A stretch of 64,000 bases of DNA from JAAETI01 sp964195945 (GTDB lineage: Bacteria; Actinomycetota; Acidimicrobiia; Spongiisociales; UBA5794): the NCBI GenBank assembly GCA_964195945.1, contig CAXMRC010000090.1, positions 48,967 to 112,966 on the forward strand. Direction: 5' to 3'. The notes under the pieces are model-generated. The model did no database searches. It saw nothing but the letters and a program-made list of their open reading frames with translations, and had not been told where the DNA came from. Below, one piece after another: positions 55,893 through 64,000 of the stretch. A program made the translations under genes and the position numbers. Every line of letters begins with the position of its first letter. Positions within the stretch are counted from its first letter, which is position 1.

Positions 55893-56426
55893 ATGTATTG
55901 GCTTCGTCGCCCCCCGTATCTTCGCTGGATAGCTGCAGTTGCCGTCTTGCTCATCGGACTACTCATCGATACCCGAGCCGCACCCATGGTGCGCTATCCA
56001 TTTGCCGCGATCCCGATAACATCGGGAACCGCCATCGATGACAGCATCACTTGGCGGGACGTACCCGCAGGGTTATTGCCGATATGGCCAGACAGCGTCC
56101 GCGGAGTCAGCACCATGGACGTCGCGGCAAACGACCCTTTGCTTCCGTCCCTCGTCGGGGAGGCAACAGTTCCTGCCGGTTGGTGGGCGGTGTCGCTGCC
56201 GCTGCCGACCCCTGTCGCGCCGGGTACTCGCATCCGGGTCGTACTCATTGACGGCAAAATTATCGAAGGAGTCGTGATCGACGGCACCATCGAAACTGGA
56301 TACGCAATATCCGGCGCCGTTGCCTTCGCTCCAACCGACGCACCACTGGTCGCCACGGCGGCTTCGAATGACGCACTAGTCGTCATGATCGCCGCGGGTA
56401 GCAACTTGTCAGGATCTAACGGTTAG
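55893..56426 (+). CDS. Membrane-anchored SAF/CpaB-like domain protein
   Basis: 177 aa. One N-terminal helix (about 10-30) and a beta-rich external domain. PFAAIPITSGTAIDDSITWRDVPAGLLP resembles the SAF/CpaB start (RxLxxGxxLxxxDLxxVxVP), and ATVPAGWWAVSLPLPTPVAPGTRIRVVLIDGKIIEGVVID the second half (GxxxVxVxxxxxxxxxPGDRVDVxL). CpaB-like proteins take part in Flp pilus assembly, but no other pilus gene is near, so only the fold is proposed. It ends 11 bp before uppP. Confidence 0.65.
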   Translation: MYWLRRPPYLRWIAAVAVLLIGLLIDTRAAPMVRYPFAAIPITSGTAIDDSITWRDVPAGLLPIWPDSVRGVSTMDVAANDPLLPSLVGEATVPAGWWAVSLPLPTPVAPGTRIRVVLIDGKIIEGVVIDGTIETGYAISGAVAFAPTDAPLVATAASNDALVVMIAAGSNLSGSNG

Positions 56427-56437
56427 TCTGCCGCTCC

Positions 56438-57196
56438 ATGCTTGAAGCAGCCTTCTGGGGCCTGATCCAGGGTCTCACAGAATTCCTCCCCATTTCATCT
56501 AGCGGCCATCTCGTTTTGGTGCCTGCCCTTCTCGGCCAGGAGCCGCCCGACCTGGCTACTTCAGCCATGCTCCACATGGGCACCCTGCTTGCCGTCCTCA
56601 TATATTTCCGTCGTGAAGTGGTCGAGGTCTTGACGTTCACTGAGAAGGGTCGTCGGCTCCTGCTGCTGCTATTGGTCGGGACTATTCCTGCTGCCATCCT
56701 GGGCTTGACTCTCGAGTCGCAGGTTGAGTGGTTCAACGAGCGACCACGCGGTATCGCCGTTGCCCTGTTCCTTACGGGCGTTGTTCTCTTTTCGACACGC
56801 TGGATTCGGCGCGGGACAAGGACTGCTGGAGAGGCAACGTTCAAGGACACCGTCATCATTGGCCTTGGTCAGGCGGTGGCCCTCATCCCCGGTGTCTCTC
56901 GGTCTGGCTCCACAATCAGCACAGGTCTGCTGCGTGGCTTCAGCGATACCGAGGCAGCTCGCTTCTCGTTTCTCCTGGGAATCCCGGCAATCGCCGGGGC
57001 CGGAGTGTTTGAGGGGAAAGACCTTCTCGAGTCGGGCAGCGGCGTGGGAGTAGAGATATTCGCCGGAGTGGCAGTGGCTGCTATCTCGGGATACGCGGCA
57101 ATCGCGTTCTTACTCCGGCTCATCGGTCGGACCGGACTATCGCCCTTTGGTCTTTATTGCATGGTCGCGGCGTCAGCCGCCCTTATGGTCTTGTAG
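56438..57196 (+). CDS. uppP: Undecaprenyl-diphosphatase
   Basis: 252 aa, seven to eight helices. EFLPISSSGHLVLVPALLG (residues 15-33) and PGVSRSGSTISTGLLRGFSDTEAARFSFLLGIPAI (near 150-184) are the two catalytic motifs of the BacA/UppP family. It recycles undecaprenyl pyrophosphate to the monophosphate carrier for peptidoglycan and other wall polymers, and confers bacitracin tolerance. It probably shares a transcript with the SAF gene. Confidence 0.95.
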   Translation: MLEAAFWGLIQGLTEFLPISSSGHLVLVPALLGQEPPDLATSAMLHMGTLLAVLIYFRREVVEVLTFTEKGRRLLLLLLVGTIPAAILGLTLESQVEWFNERPRGIAVALFLTGVVLFSTRWIRRGTRTAGEATFKDTVIIGLGQAVALIPGVSRSGSTISTGLLRGFSDTEAARFSFLLGIPAIAGAGVFEGKDLLESGSGVGVEIFAGVAVAAISGYAAIAFLLRLIGRTGLSPFGLYCMVAASAALMVL

Positions 57197-57266
57197 CCAG
57201 TTTCCGGAATAATTGACACTTAGTTACTGGTTGACGCCGAAAGCAGAACCCCGAGGTATTTGACAC

Positions 57267-57698
57267 ATGGCCGTTTTCGCACGTAAACCAAAAGCCCTGA
57301 AGCTCCAGACACTCACCGAGCTAGATCCCATGTTGAAATCCGGCAAGCCCGTCTTGCTCGACTTTATGCAGGTGGGTTGCGCCCCTTGCCAGGTGATGGA
57401 CGGGATTATGAACGAACTGGCTAGGGAGTACGGAGAGTCGGCTCACATCGTCAAGGTCGATGTCGGCAGAGTCCCCGGCGCTGCCCAGGCATTCAGCGTG
57501 AGGTCCACGCCGACGTTTGTCCTTCTTGGAACCGCTCCCGCCAAACAATCCAAGAAGGCCAGGCAGCGTGCGGCCAAGCAAGGTAGCCAGGCTCGCAACA
57601 AGAGCGGGAAGATAACGCCACGCTGGCGTACGACTGGTCTCGTTAAGAAGGATGCTCTGCGCGGCGTCCTCGAAAGCAACGGCGCAAAACGCACCTAG
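57267..57698 (+). CDS. Thioredoxin-like protein with basic insertion
   Basis: 143 aa. A thioredoxin fold with GCAPC (Cys38, Cys41), VDVGRVPGAAQAFSVRSTPTFVLLG with the cis-Pro, but then, instead of the last strand and helix, a 35-residue Lys/Arg/Gln-rich segment (about 92-122) before TTGLVKKDALRGVL. No signal peptide is present, so it is cytoplasmic. The basic insertion could bind nucleic acid or another polyanion, which is speculative. Confidence 0.8.
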   Translation: MAVFARKPKALKLQTLTELDPMLKSGKPVLLDFMQVGCAPCQVMDGIMNELAREYGESAHIVKVDVGRVPGAAQAFSVRSTPTFVLLGTAPAKQSKKARQRAAKQGSQARNKSGKITPRWRTTGLVKKDALRGVLESNGAKRT

Positions 57699-57708
57699 CA
57701 AAGGCGAT

Positions 57709-58566
57709 CTAGTAGCTGTAGAAGCCTCTGCCAGACTTGCGTCCGAGCATGCCGGCTTCGACCATCCGCTTGAGCAGCGGCGGCGCCGCGTAACGGGCTT
57801 CCCCGTATTCAGCCTGTAACGACTCCGCAACTGCGACCATCGTGTCATTACCGATCAGATCTGCCAGAGCCAGCGGTCCCATCGGATAGTTGGCTCCATT
57901 GACCATTGCGGCATCAATGTCCTCTCGAGTGGCAAACCCGGATTCATACATCCGAATGGCTTCAAAGATATAGGGGCACAGCAGCATATTTACGATGAAT
58001 CCAGCCCGGTCCTTGGTGTGAACCACGACTTTGCCGAGAGTCTCAGAGGCAAATTCGGCGACTCTGGCAACGGTGTCGTCTGTCGTGGTCACGCTGTGCA
58101 CAATCTCTACCAGTGGCATCACTGTCGCCGGATTGAAGAAATGCATGCCAACGACGGACCCGGGGCGGTTGGTCGCCTGGCCGATTCTGGTGAGCGGTAT
58201 CGATGAGGTGTTCGAGGCAAGAATCGCGGCGGGGTCCACAACGATATTGTCGAGTTTGTCGAAGAGTTCGGCTTTCACTGCCTCATTCTCGACGATTGCT
58301 TCGATGACTAACTGGCGGTCCTCCATCAGGAACAGATCCGACGTGAAGGTCATGCGCTCTAGAGCAGCGTCACGATGGGCTGCCTCGAGCTTCCCCCGTT
58401 CGACAGCCTTGCCGATTGACTTCTCGACCCGGGTCCTACTGGCTGCAGCGAGCTCATCGTTGATCTCGTGAACGATGACATCCACGCCCGACTTGGCGCA
58501 GACCTCAGCAATACCGGCCCCCATCTGCCCACCGCCGACTACGCCCACTCGTTCAATGCCCATCAT
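57709..58566 (-). CDS. 3-hydroxyacyl-CoA (3-hydroxybutyryl-CoA) dehydrogenase
   Basis: 285 aa, full length. The NAD-binding GGGQMGAGIAEVCAKSG (residues 11-27), SNTSSIPLT near 119, VGMHFFNPATVMPLVEIV with catalytic His near 138, KDRAGFIVNMLLCPY and GANYPMGPLALADLIG complete the family pattern. It oxidises (S)-3-hydroxyacyl-CoA to the 3-keto form in beta-oxidation or butanoate metabolism (Hbd/PaaH type). It is a single gene, convergent with the thioredoxin-like gene. Confidence 0.93.
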   Translation of the reverse strand: MMGIERVGVVGGGQMGAGIAEVCAKSGVDVIVHEINDELAAASRTRVEKSIGKAVERGKLEAAHRDAALERMTFTSDLFLMEDRQLVIEAIVENEAVKAELFDKLDNIVVDPAAILASNTSSIPLTRIGQATNRPGSVVGMHFFNPATVMPLVEIVHSVTTTDDTVARVAEFASETLGKVVVHTKDRAGFIVNMLLCPYIFEAIRMYESGFATREDIDAAMVNGANYPMGPLALADLIGNDTMVAVAESLQAEYGEARYAAPPLLKRMVEAGMLGRKSGRGFYSY

Positions 58567-58644
58567 CCTCCTTGGCTTCGTATCCGCAGCGTAGCTAGGA
58601 GGTAGATAACGCAGTAGAGGCCAATGTCCAAGATCCGCAAGAGA

Positions 58645-59595
58645 CTAAACGTGCCCTGGCGGATTCTTGATCGCGGCGAGCGCCTGGCGACGATTCTCGA
58701 CGATCTCGTATGCGATTTGGTCAAGGCTGTCCATGAGCCAGAGGTGGGCGGCTTTTCCAGGGCGATAGTCGGCCTCTGCCATGCCCTGAATTCGGCCCTG
58801 CTCCTGGAGTTGCTTGACCTGCTTGTGGTTGTTACGCGGCTCGAGGTTGTAAACCCCCAGCGTCTTACCGCCGGCTTTGTTGAGGATCGAGAACATAGGC
58901 ACATCACTAGGACCATCGGCGATATAGACCATGTTGCGCAGCGGGACCCGTCGTTGGGTTTCGGACATGCGAGCGTTGACATCAACAGTGGGGTTGACGT
59001 TGACACCCTTGTTGATTTCGAAGAGCGCTCGTGTCTTCGACGTATGCCCGATGTAGTCAGAGAGATACTTGATTGGGCCGCTCTTGCCGGCAACAGGCAA
59101 CTGGTCGAGGAAACCGGCGGGTGCGGTCTGCTCGATAAAGCTGTTGGCCCAGATGCCATCGACGTAAGGGGCGATCGCCGAGCCTTCGATCATCGGCCTG
59201 ATACCCGTGGAGACCACAAAATGCTCGACGGTGATGTCTTCCTTCGCAAAGTCTGCCATATCCAGAACATGCTGGCGCGATTCTTCGAAGAACTCCGGGA
59301 TGCCAGGGCAGAACTCGAGTTTGCCGCCAAGTTCCCGAAGCTTCGCATTGTTGAGGCCCTTAAAGACGCCAGACTCGACATAGCTCAGAATATGAATGAG
59401 GTATGCAAGACCACGGCCGATGATCTCGCTGTTTGCCTTGTGATAGTCGACAAGGCCTTCGACTTCCCGCCAGAAAGAGGCCTCATCGACACCGAACTCC
59501 TCAAAGATCGGCCATTGCATATTGTCTCGGATCAACGTTCGGTCGAAGTCCCAAATGAAGGCAATGACAGTCTGGGTGTGCAGGGGAACAGGCAT
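58645..59595 (-). CDS. HAD-superfamily hydrolase
   Basis: 316 aa. Motif I WDFDRTLIRDN (nucleophilic Asp, with Arg in place of the usual Gly/Gly-Thr context), motif II VVSTGIRPMIEGS, a Lys in KTRALFEINK, and motif IV ADGPSDVPMF. A large cap (residues 30-110) suggests a small-molecule phosphatase of the SerB-like branch. The substrate is unknown. A long plus-strand frame covers the whole gene, but is its antisense image. It is 78 bp upstream of the dehydrogenase gene on the same strand. Confidence 0.82.
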   Translation of the reverse strand: MPVPLHTQTVIAFIWDFDRTLIRDNMQWPIFEEFGVDEASFWREVEGLVDYHKANSEIIGRGLAYLIHILSYVESGVFKGLNNAKLRELGGKLEFCPGIPEFFEESRQHVLDMADFAKEDITVEHFVVSTGIRPMIEGSAIAPYVDGIWANSFIEQTAPAGFLDQLPVAGKSGPIKYLSDYIGHTSKTRALFEINKGVNVNPTVDVNARMSETQRRVPLRNMVYIADGPSDVPMFSILNKAGGKTLGVYNLEPRNNHKQVKQLQEQGRIQGMAEADYRPGKAAHLWLMDSLDQIAYEIVENRRQALAAIKNPPGHV

Positions 59596-59670
59596 CAGTT
59601 ACGCAAGAGTAGTGGTGTCGTGCGCATGACCGTATTGCTCACGAATCAACACCGGATCGAGCTCGGTCCC

Positions 59671-60060
59671 TTATGGACGTTCAAATGGCCCGAAGGCGAT
59701 GCCCGAGGCGTCTTCCCACCAAGCCTGGAGCCGACAGGGAATGCCGCGAAGCGCGGTATGGGCCTCTCCCATCCGGGATGCCGGCACCACGATGGTTGTT
59801 TCCCAACCCTGATCGGCCAACGACCAGATCGCCGGAGATACCTGCGCACACAGAACGGTCTCATCAACCATAATTTCTGCGGTGCGGCTGTCGCCAGCCG
59901 CGACAACCGACAGCCTTGCTACGTCGATTGCGATCTCACGGTCAACCATGTCCCCCAGCGGAGCATGAATTGCCCTCTCGAGATGTGCTCCGTAGATAGC
60001 TAGCGCCCGATCCACCACGCGATCGGTTCCTATCAAACTGACTTGTACCGCCATAGCCAT
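59671..60060 (-). CDS. Hypothetical protein, 129 aa
   Basis: A predicted alpha-beta protein without signal or helix spans. Repeated V-A-x-D patterns (REIAIDVARLSVVAAGD, AEIMVDETVLCAQVSP) and a C-terminal AWWEDASGIAFGPF do not match a family I know. It starts at ATG 60060 (or 60054), 37 bp from two palindromic repeats shared with the divergent ATPase gene. Coding is supported by codon pattern and position; function is unknown. Confidence 0.55.
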   Translation of the reverse strand: MAMAVQVSLIGTDRVVDRALAIYGAHLERAIHAPLGDMVDREIAIDVARLSVVAAGDSRTAEIMVDETVLCAQVSPAIWSLADQGWETTIVVPASRMGEAHTALRGIPCRLQAWWEDASGIAFGPFERP

Positions 60061-60096
60061 GCTGGCTACCCCTTACTCCTGGTCCAGCGCATTGCA

Positions 60097-60140
60097 GAAG
60101 TTACAACAATGTAATTCGGGAAGTTACAGCATTGTAGTTC
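60097..60140. promoter_or_regulatory. Two palindromic operator-like repeats upstream of the P-type ATPase
   Basis: Two 21-bp near-identical units start at 60097 and 60120, 23 bp apart. Each contains a TTACA-N4-TGTAA type palindrome (the second ends TGTAG). They lie in the 171-bp divergent region between the hypothetical gene and the ATPase. The layout, two in-phase dyads, suggests binding of a dimeric repressor such as a metal or ligand sensor. Confidence 0.5.
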
Positions 60141-60231
60141 ATCCGCCACTGTCCGTAAACACCGGATTCGCATCGCGATTGCGCCCTCCCCCGACCCCAA
60201 CGATGGCCCTCTTTCGCGGTAGTGTCTCGCT

Positions 60232-62838
60232 ATGACCTCAGATACCGAGCAGGTGCCGGTAAACCCGCAGGGACTCAGCACAGCACAGGTTGCCGAACGT
60301 GTCACGGCCGGCCAAGCCAACGTGGTCGCGGAGACCACGAGCCGGACGACGACCGAAATCGTGCGGGCAAATGTCGTTACCCGATTCAACATCTTGCTCG
60401 GGATCTTGCTGATAATCATCCTGGTTGTCGTCCAGCAGCCGAAGGACGCACTCTTCGGGATTGTCCTCGTCTCCAATGCAGCCATCGGGATCATCCAGGA
60501 ATTGCGGGCGAAACGAACGCTCGACCGCCTGGCGCTGCTCACCGCCCCGATGACAAGTGTTCTCCGCGACGGCCAGCAAGTACAGATCCCTTCCGATCAA
60601 ATCGTCAAGGACGACCTCATCGCTCTGGCGACCGGAGACCAGGTACCGGTCGACGGACCGGTGTTCCGGGCTCGTGGACTGGAGATCGACGAGTCGCTAC
60701 TTACCGGAGAATCCGATCCGGTAACCAAAGAAATCGACGACATGTGTCTATCGGGTTCATTCGTCGTCGCCGGAAGTGGATGGTTCCAGGCACGGCGAGT
60801 CGGTGAGGCCGCATACGCGGCATCGCTCGCCAAGGAGGCCAAGAAGTTCACCCTTGTCAGCTCGGAGCTGCGTGACGGTGTTAACTGGATCATCGGCGGA
60901 GTGTCTTGGATTGTCGGACCGATGATCCTGTTGTTGTTGTGGAGCCAGCACCAATTGGGCACGGGGTGGAAAAGTGCTCTCAGCTCTGGAGTTGCCGGTG
61001 CAGTCGGGATGATCCCTCAGGGCCTCGTGCTGCTGACCTCACTCGCATTTGCGGTCGGCGTTGTTCGTCTCGGGAAACGCAATGTCCTCGTCCAAGAATT
61101 AGCGGCCATCGAGGGACTGGCCCGGGTCGACACCGTGTGTTTCGACAAGACCGGAACCCTCACTGAGGGCACTCTCTCCGTCCGCGATGTCGTTGCTCTC
61201 GGAGGCATCGACCCGGTACCAGCTCTCGCCTCGATCGTCGCGGCTGAGCCCGAACCCAATGCCACTTTGCAGGCCATCGCCAGCCGCTTCGCCGACTCGA
61301 CAGACTGGGTTTCCGATGGTGCGGTCCCGTTCTCCTCTGCCCGCAAGTGGAGCGCGACTTCCTTCGAGGGCCAGGGAACATGGGTGCTCGGGGCACCGGA
61401 GATCGTCCTCCCGTCCGACACACGCGTTTCCGCACAAGCGAAAGGATTCGCTGAAGAAGGCAACCGCGTCGTTCTGTTAGCGAGCACCGACTACCCCCTC
61501 AGCGGTGACAGCCTCCCCCGCCAGTTGCGACCAGTGGCGCTCATCACCCTGGGCGACACCATCAGGGCGGATGCCGCAGCCACCCTGCGCTACTTTGCGG
61601 CGCAGGGCGTTCAGGCGAAGGTCATCTCTGGGGACCACCCGGAAACCGTTGCGGCTATTGCCCGCGAGGTGGGGGTTCCCGGCTCGGCGCATGCGGTCGA
61701 TGCTCGGCTTTTGCCAGAAGACCCCGAAGCCTTTGCCGACGTCGTTTCCGAGGCCAGCGTCTTTGGGCGAGTCACCCCGCACCAAAAACGAGCCATGGTC
61801 CAGGCACTGCAATCACGTGGCCACGTTGTGGCAATGACCGGGGATGGCGTAAACGATGTGCTGGCTCTCAAAGATGCAGACATCGGGGTGGCCATCGGTG
61901 GCGGCAGCGCTGCGTCGAGGGCGGTGGCGCAATTGGTACTCATCGATGGCGAGTTCAGCACCCTGCCACACGTCGTGGCCGAGGGCAGAAAGGTCATTTC
62001 CAACATCGAGCGTGTTGCCAACCTCTTTGTGACAAAGACCGTCTATGCCATATTTATTGCTCTGGCCATCGGGCTGGCGGGTAGGCCATTCCCGTTCCTG
62101 CCCCGGCACCTCACCCTCGTTGGGAGCATCACCATCGGTGTTCCGGCGTTCTTCCTTGCCTTGGCACCAACTGCAGATCGGGCGCGGCAAGGGTTCGTGC
62201 GGCGGGTTCTCCGATTCGCCCTTCCGACAGGACTGGCCGCCGGCCTGGCCACCTTCGCGGCATATGAGATGGCGATCGCCGAAGAGGTCACACTGCCGGA
62301 GGCCAGGACTACCGCGACCCTGGTTCTTGCTGCAATTGGATTGTTCGCCCTGACGATCGTCAGCAGACCATTGCTCCCATGGAAGAAGATCCTGATCGGC
62401 TCGATGGTGGCCTTCCTTGTACTGCTGCTGCTATCAGGAACGTCACAGGATTTCTTCGAGCTCAATCTGCCCCGACCTGTGGTTCTCGTCGCCGCCATCG
62501 GCGTCGTGGCTATAACCGGGGTTCTGATGATGACGACGCTCCGCGGGATCGGTTGGGCCAAACAAGTTCCGGTCTATCTGCGTGAACACCCACCAAACGT
62601 GAGTGCTACGTGGACTGACCTACGGGAACGCGCCAGCCATGCCTGGGCGAGCGATGAGGACACCGGCCTCATCGAGCGGTATCGATCGTGGCAACCGGAC
62701 ACTCTCGAAGCGCCCATACCGGTGAAGGCTTTGCCTGAGGATGTGGACGGACCGGGGCCGCCGGAACCCGAGTTTCCTGCGCCCGAGGATCTCGACACGC
62801 TCGAGTGGTTCAACGCCGACGATCTTCTCGACGACTGA
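60232..62838 (+). CDS. P-type cation-transporting ATPase (CtpE-like)
   Basis: 868 aa. The actuator has LLTGESDPVTK, the phosphorylation site is DKTGTLTEG with Asp305, and the hinge is MTGDGVNDVLALKDADIGVAIGGGSAASRAVA. Before the phosphorylation domain the helix motif reads GAVGMIPQGLVLLTSLAFA, with no CPC, so it is not a heavy-metal P1B pump. The overall length and the MIPQGL helix fit actinobacterial CtpE, linked to calcium uptake in mycobacteria. The acidic tail (about 825-868, rich in PEPEFPAPEDLD) is extra. The ion is inferred. Confidence 0.9.
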   Translation: MTSDTEQVPVNPQGLSTAQVAERVTAGQANVVAETTSRTTTEIVRANVVTRFNILLGILLIIILVVVQQPKDALFGIVLVSNAAIGIIQELRAKRTLDRLALLTAPMTSVLRDGQQVQIPSDQIVKDDLIALATGDQVPVDGPVFRARGLEIDESLLTGESDPVTKEIDDMCLSGSFVVAGSGWFQARRVGEAAYAASLAKEAKKFTLVSSELRDGVNWIIGGVSWIVGPMILLLLWSQHQLGTGWKSALSSGVAGAVGMIPQGLVLLTSLAFAVGVVRLGKRNVLVQELAAIEGLARVDTVCFDKTGTLTEGTLSVRDVVALGGIDPVPALASIVAAEPEPNATLQAIASRFADSTDWVSDGAVPFSSARKWSATSFEGQGTWVLGAPEIVLPSDTRVSAQAKGFAEEGNRVVLLASTDYPLSGDSLPRQLRPVALITLGDTIRADAAATLRYFAAQGVQAKVISGDHPETVAAIAREVGVPGSAHAVDARLLPEDPEAFADVVSEASVFGRVTPHQKRAMVQALQSRGHVVAMTGDGVNDVLALKDADIGVAIGGGSAASRAVAQLVLIDGEFSTLPHVVAEGRKVISNIERVANLFVTKTVYAIFIALAIGLAGRPFPFLPRHLTLVGSITIGVPAFFLALAPTADRARQGFVRRVLRFALPTGLAAGLATFAAYEMAIAEEVTLPEARTTATLVLAAIGLFALTIVSRPLLPWKKILIGSMVAFLVLLLLSGTSQDFFELNLPRPVVLVAAIGVVAITGVLMMTTLRGIGWAKQVPVYLREHPPNVSATWTDLRERASHAWASDEDTGLIERYRSWQPDTLEAPIPVKALPEDVDGPGPPEPEFPAPEDLDTLEWFNADDLLDD

Positions 62839-62894
62839 TTGCCGGTTTCTTGTCATTTGGGAATCAGTTGCCGGTCTTGGGTGTTGCACGTCAA

Positions 62895-63503
62895 ATGGCG
62901 AGACAAAGCAAGACACAAAAACGCGCCGAAAAAGCCCGCGAGCTGGAGGAGCGTCGTCGCAAGGAAGCACGGCGAAGATTGATGCAGATGGTCGGGGGCG
63001 GCATCGCTGTCATAGTCCTGGTTGGTCTGTTTCTGGTTTCAGTTTGGCCCGAGGCAGCGGTTGGGGACACCACGGCGGAAAGCTGGGACCTCCCGGAATT
63101 GGATGGTGACGGCCGGATCGCCCTGGCCGATTTTGAGGGCAAACCCACTGTGGTGGCTTTCTTCGCATCGTGGTGCGAGGTCTGCGAACACGAAATACCC
63201 GACCTGCTGGCGCTCTCCCGTGAGATCGGCGACGAGGTCAACTTTGTTGCCATCAACTCTCAAGACAACAGCCAGGGCCTCGGCGATGCGGAGAAGTGGG
63301 GAATCGCAGGCGAGTGGCCATTGGCGACCGATATCGGTAACGGCACAGGCTCGGCACTCAGCACGCTCACGTTCTCGATGCGGGGGATGCCGCTCAACCT
63401 GATCTACGACGCACAGGGCAACCTTGTGCACGTGCAGCGGGGCGGTCTGAGCTCGGAAGCGGCCGTGTCGTTCTTAACGGAGCTGACCGAGTACGAGGCA
63501 TAG
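62895..63503 (+). CDS. Membrane-anchored TlpA-like thioredoxin
   Basis: 202 aa from ATG 62895. A very basic cytoplasmic N-terminus with a short coiled region (TQKRAEKARELEERRRKEARRR), one helix (about 34-50), and an external thioredoxin domain with FFASWCEVCEHEIPDL (Cys94, Cys97) and GMPLNLIYDAQGNLV carrying the cis-Pro. It would reduce or rearrange disulfides outside the membrane, as in cytochrome c maturation. Its partner CcdA is not seen here. It follows the ATPase by 56 bp. Confidence 0.88.
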   Translation: MARQSKTQKRAEKARELEERRRKEARRRLMQMVGGGIAVIVLVGLFLVSVWPEAAVGDTTAESWDLPELDGDGRIALADFEGKPTVVAFFASWCEVCEHEIPDLLALSREIGDEVNFVAINSQDNSQGLGDAEKWGIAGEWPLATDIGNGTGSALSTLTFSMRGMPLNLIYDAQGNLVHVQRGGLSSEAAVSFLTELTEYEA

Positions 63504-63505
63504 CC

Positions 63506-64000
63506 TCAGATCAGGTATTTGAATCCGAATAGGAACTTGTTGCCTACGTTGTCTTTCACTTTGACGGTGAACTCCGTGTTGCCGGGCGCTTCGGGGAAGT
63601 AGACCTTCAGTTCCCATGCTCCGTCGGCATTCGCCTCGGTAGCGCCATTGCCGAACTCCGATTCGACATAGATCGGTGTCCCTGGCGGGGCGGTGCCGTA
63701 GTAGACGTCAAATGGCGGGTTCTCTTCGCAGGAGCCGTACACGCTGTATGCAGTGAATTTGATCTCGTCCTTCGGCGCCTTGGTTGTGGTCGTTGTCTCA
63801 GGAACGTCGTAGTGCACGGTGACTCTGGCTTCAGCTTGATTCCCGGCAGCGTCGGTCGCCACGAATCTTGCACCGTTCGCGCCCGGCGATAGGACAAGAA
63901 CGATCGACCAGTTCCCTGCACCGTCGACGCTCGCCTCGTACTGACCGGCAAAGACCGTCGCCCCCGGTTCGGTTGTTCCGCTGAATTCGATGATGTCAAT
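63506..64000 (-). CDS. Secreted Ig-like repeat protein, 5' part outside window
   Basis: 165 codons remain, open to the right edge. At least two Ig-like/Big-type modules are seen: IIEFSGTTEPGATVFAGQYEASVDGAGNWSIVLVLSPG with a following FVATDAAGNQAEARVTV, and, after a Thr-rich linker (PETTTTTKAPKDE), VYYGTAPPGTPIYVESEFGNGATEANADGAWELKVYFPEAPG with FTVKVKDNVGNK. The pattern G-T-x-x-P-G-x-x-V and D-x-x-G-x-W is typical of bacterial surface repeat domains. It probably comes from a larger envelope protein. It converges with the TlpA-like gene, the stop codons being about 2 bp apart. Confidence 0.8.
   Translation of the reverse strand: MDIIEFSGTTEPGATVFAGQYEASVDGAGNWSIVLVLSPGANGARFVATDAAGNQAEARVTVHYDVPETTTTTKAPKDEIKFTAYSVYGSCEENPPFDVYYGTAPPGTPIYVESEFGNGATEANADGAWELKVYFPEAPGNTEFTVKVKDNVGNKFLFGFKYLI

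Noticed and set aside
58624..60003. A 459-codon plus-strand open frame
   Set aside because: It is the antisense image of the HAD hydrolase (58645-59595) and part of the 59671-60060 gene, with no family resemblance.

Overview
The window looks like a chromosome segment from a high-GC actinobacterium, possibly of the Acidimicrobiia lineage. Evidence for this is the 27-codon bL37-like ribosomal protein gene, AfsR/SARP regulators, an ECF42-type sigma factor paired with a DGPF/YCII protein, an RplY with a long acidic tail, and a dense, often 4-nt-overlapping gene arrangement with many GTG starts. The class-level placement is inference. No rRNA, CRISPR array or prophage structural genes were seen.

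Left core (1-23.3 kb). Reading mostly on the minus strand this is housekeeping DNA: metG-tatD-rsmA-ispE, tRNA-Gln(TTG), a GlmU-like uridylyltransferase lacking its acetyltransferase domain, prs, a collapsed aceK remnant, a YjbQ-type protein, rplY-pth, glpK, a decayed aminotransferase, pgsA and the N-terminal third of mfd. On the plus strand are a YCII/ECF42 sigma pair and an AbrB-type regulator with a zinc ribbon. Further right lie rsmI, a DUF192 protein, bL37, a metalloprotease-like lipoprotein, an MFS transporter, xylA, a nitroreductase and an OmpR-type two-component system.

Accreted island region (about 23.4-51.4 kb). An intact tRNA-Ala(CGC) gene lies at 51403-51476 (minus). Its 3' half is repeated at 43445, 38625, 35841, 31161 and, degraded, at 23414. 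Truncated tyrosine integrases abut two of these copies. The 28 kb therefore reads as five islands stacked at one tRNA attachment site: (1) an EAL / PAS-histidine kinase / SARP operon facing a 1096-aa AfsR-like regulator; (2) an arsenic cluster (ACR3, small thioredoxin, carboxymuconolactone-decarboxylase-like protein, ArsR coupled to a MalY/PatB-like enzyme); (3) a single Ser-type molybdopterin oxidoreductase; (4) an ECF sigma factor overlapping a membrane-anchored repeat protein (frameshifted) plus a lipoprotein; (5) a NarXL-like two-component system beside an operon for an electron-transfer chain: heme-b lipoprotein, four-cluster Fe-S protein, NrfD, Ig-cytochrome c and a HmuY-like protein, with no catalytic subunit.

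Right core (51.5-64 kb). A translin-family protein, a membrane protein, the molybdenum-cofactor genes moaB-moaC-moeA overlapping plsY, a SAF-domain protein, uppP, a thioredoxin-like protein, 3-hydroxyacyl-CoA dehydrogenase, a HAD hydrolase, a CtpE-like P-type ATPase with paired palindromes upstream, a TlpA-like thioredoxin, and a secreted Ig-like protein running off the edge. The moa/moe genes could supply cofactor to the island molybdoenzyme (inference).
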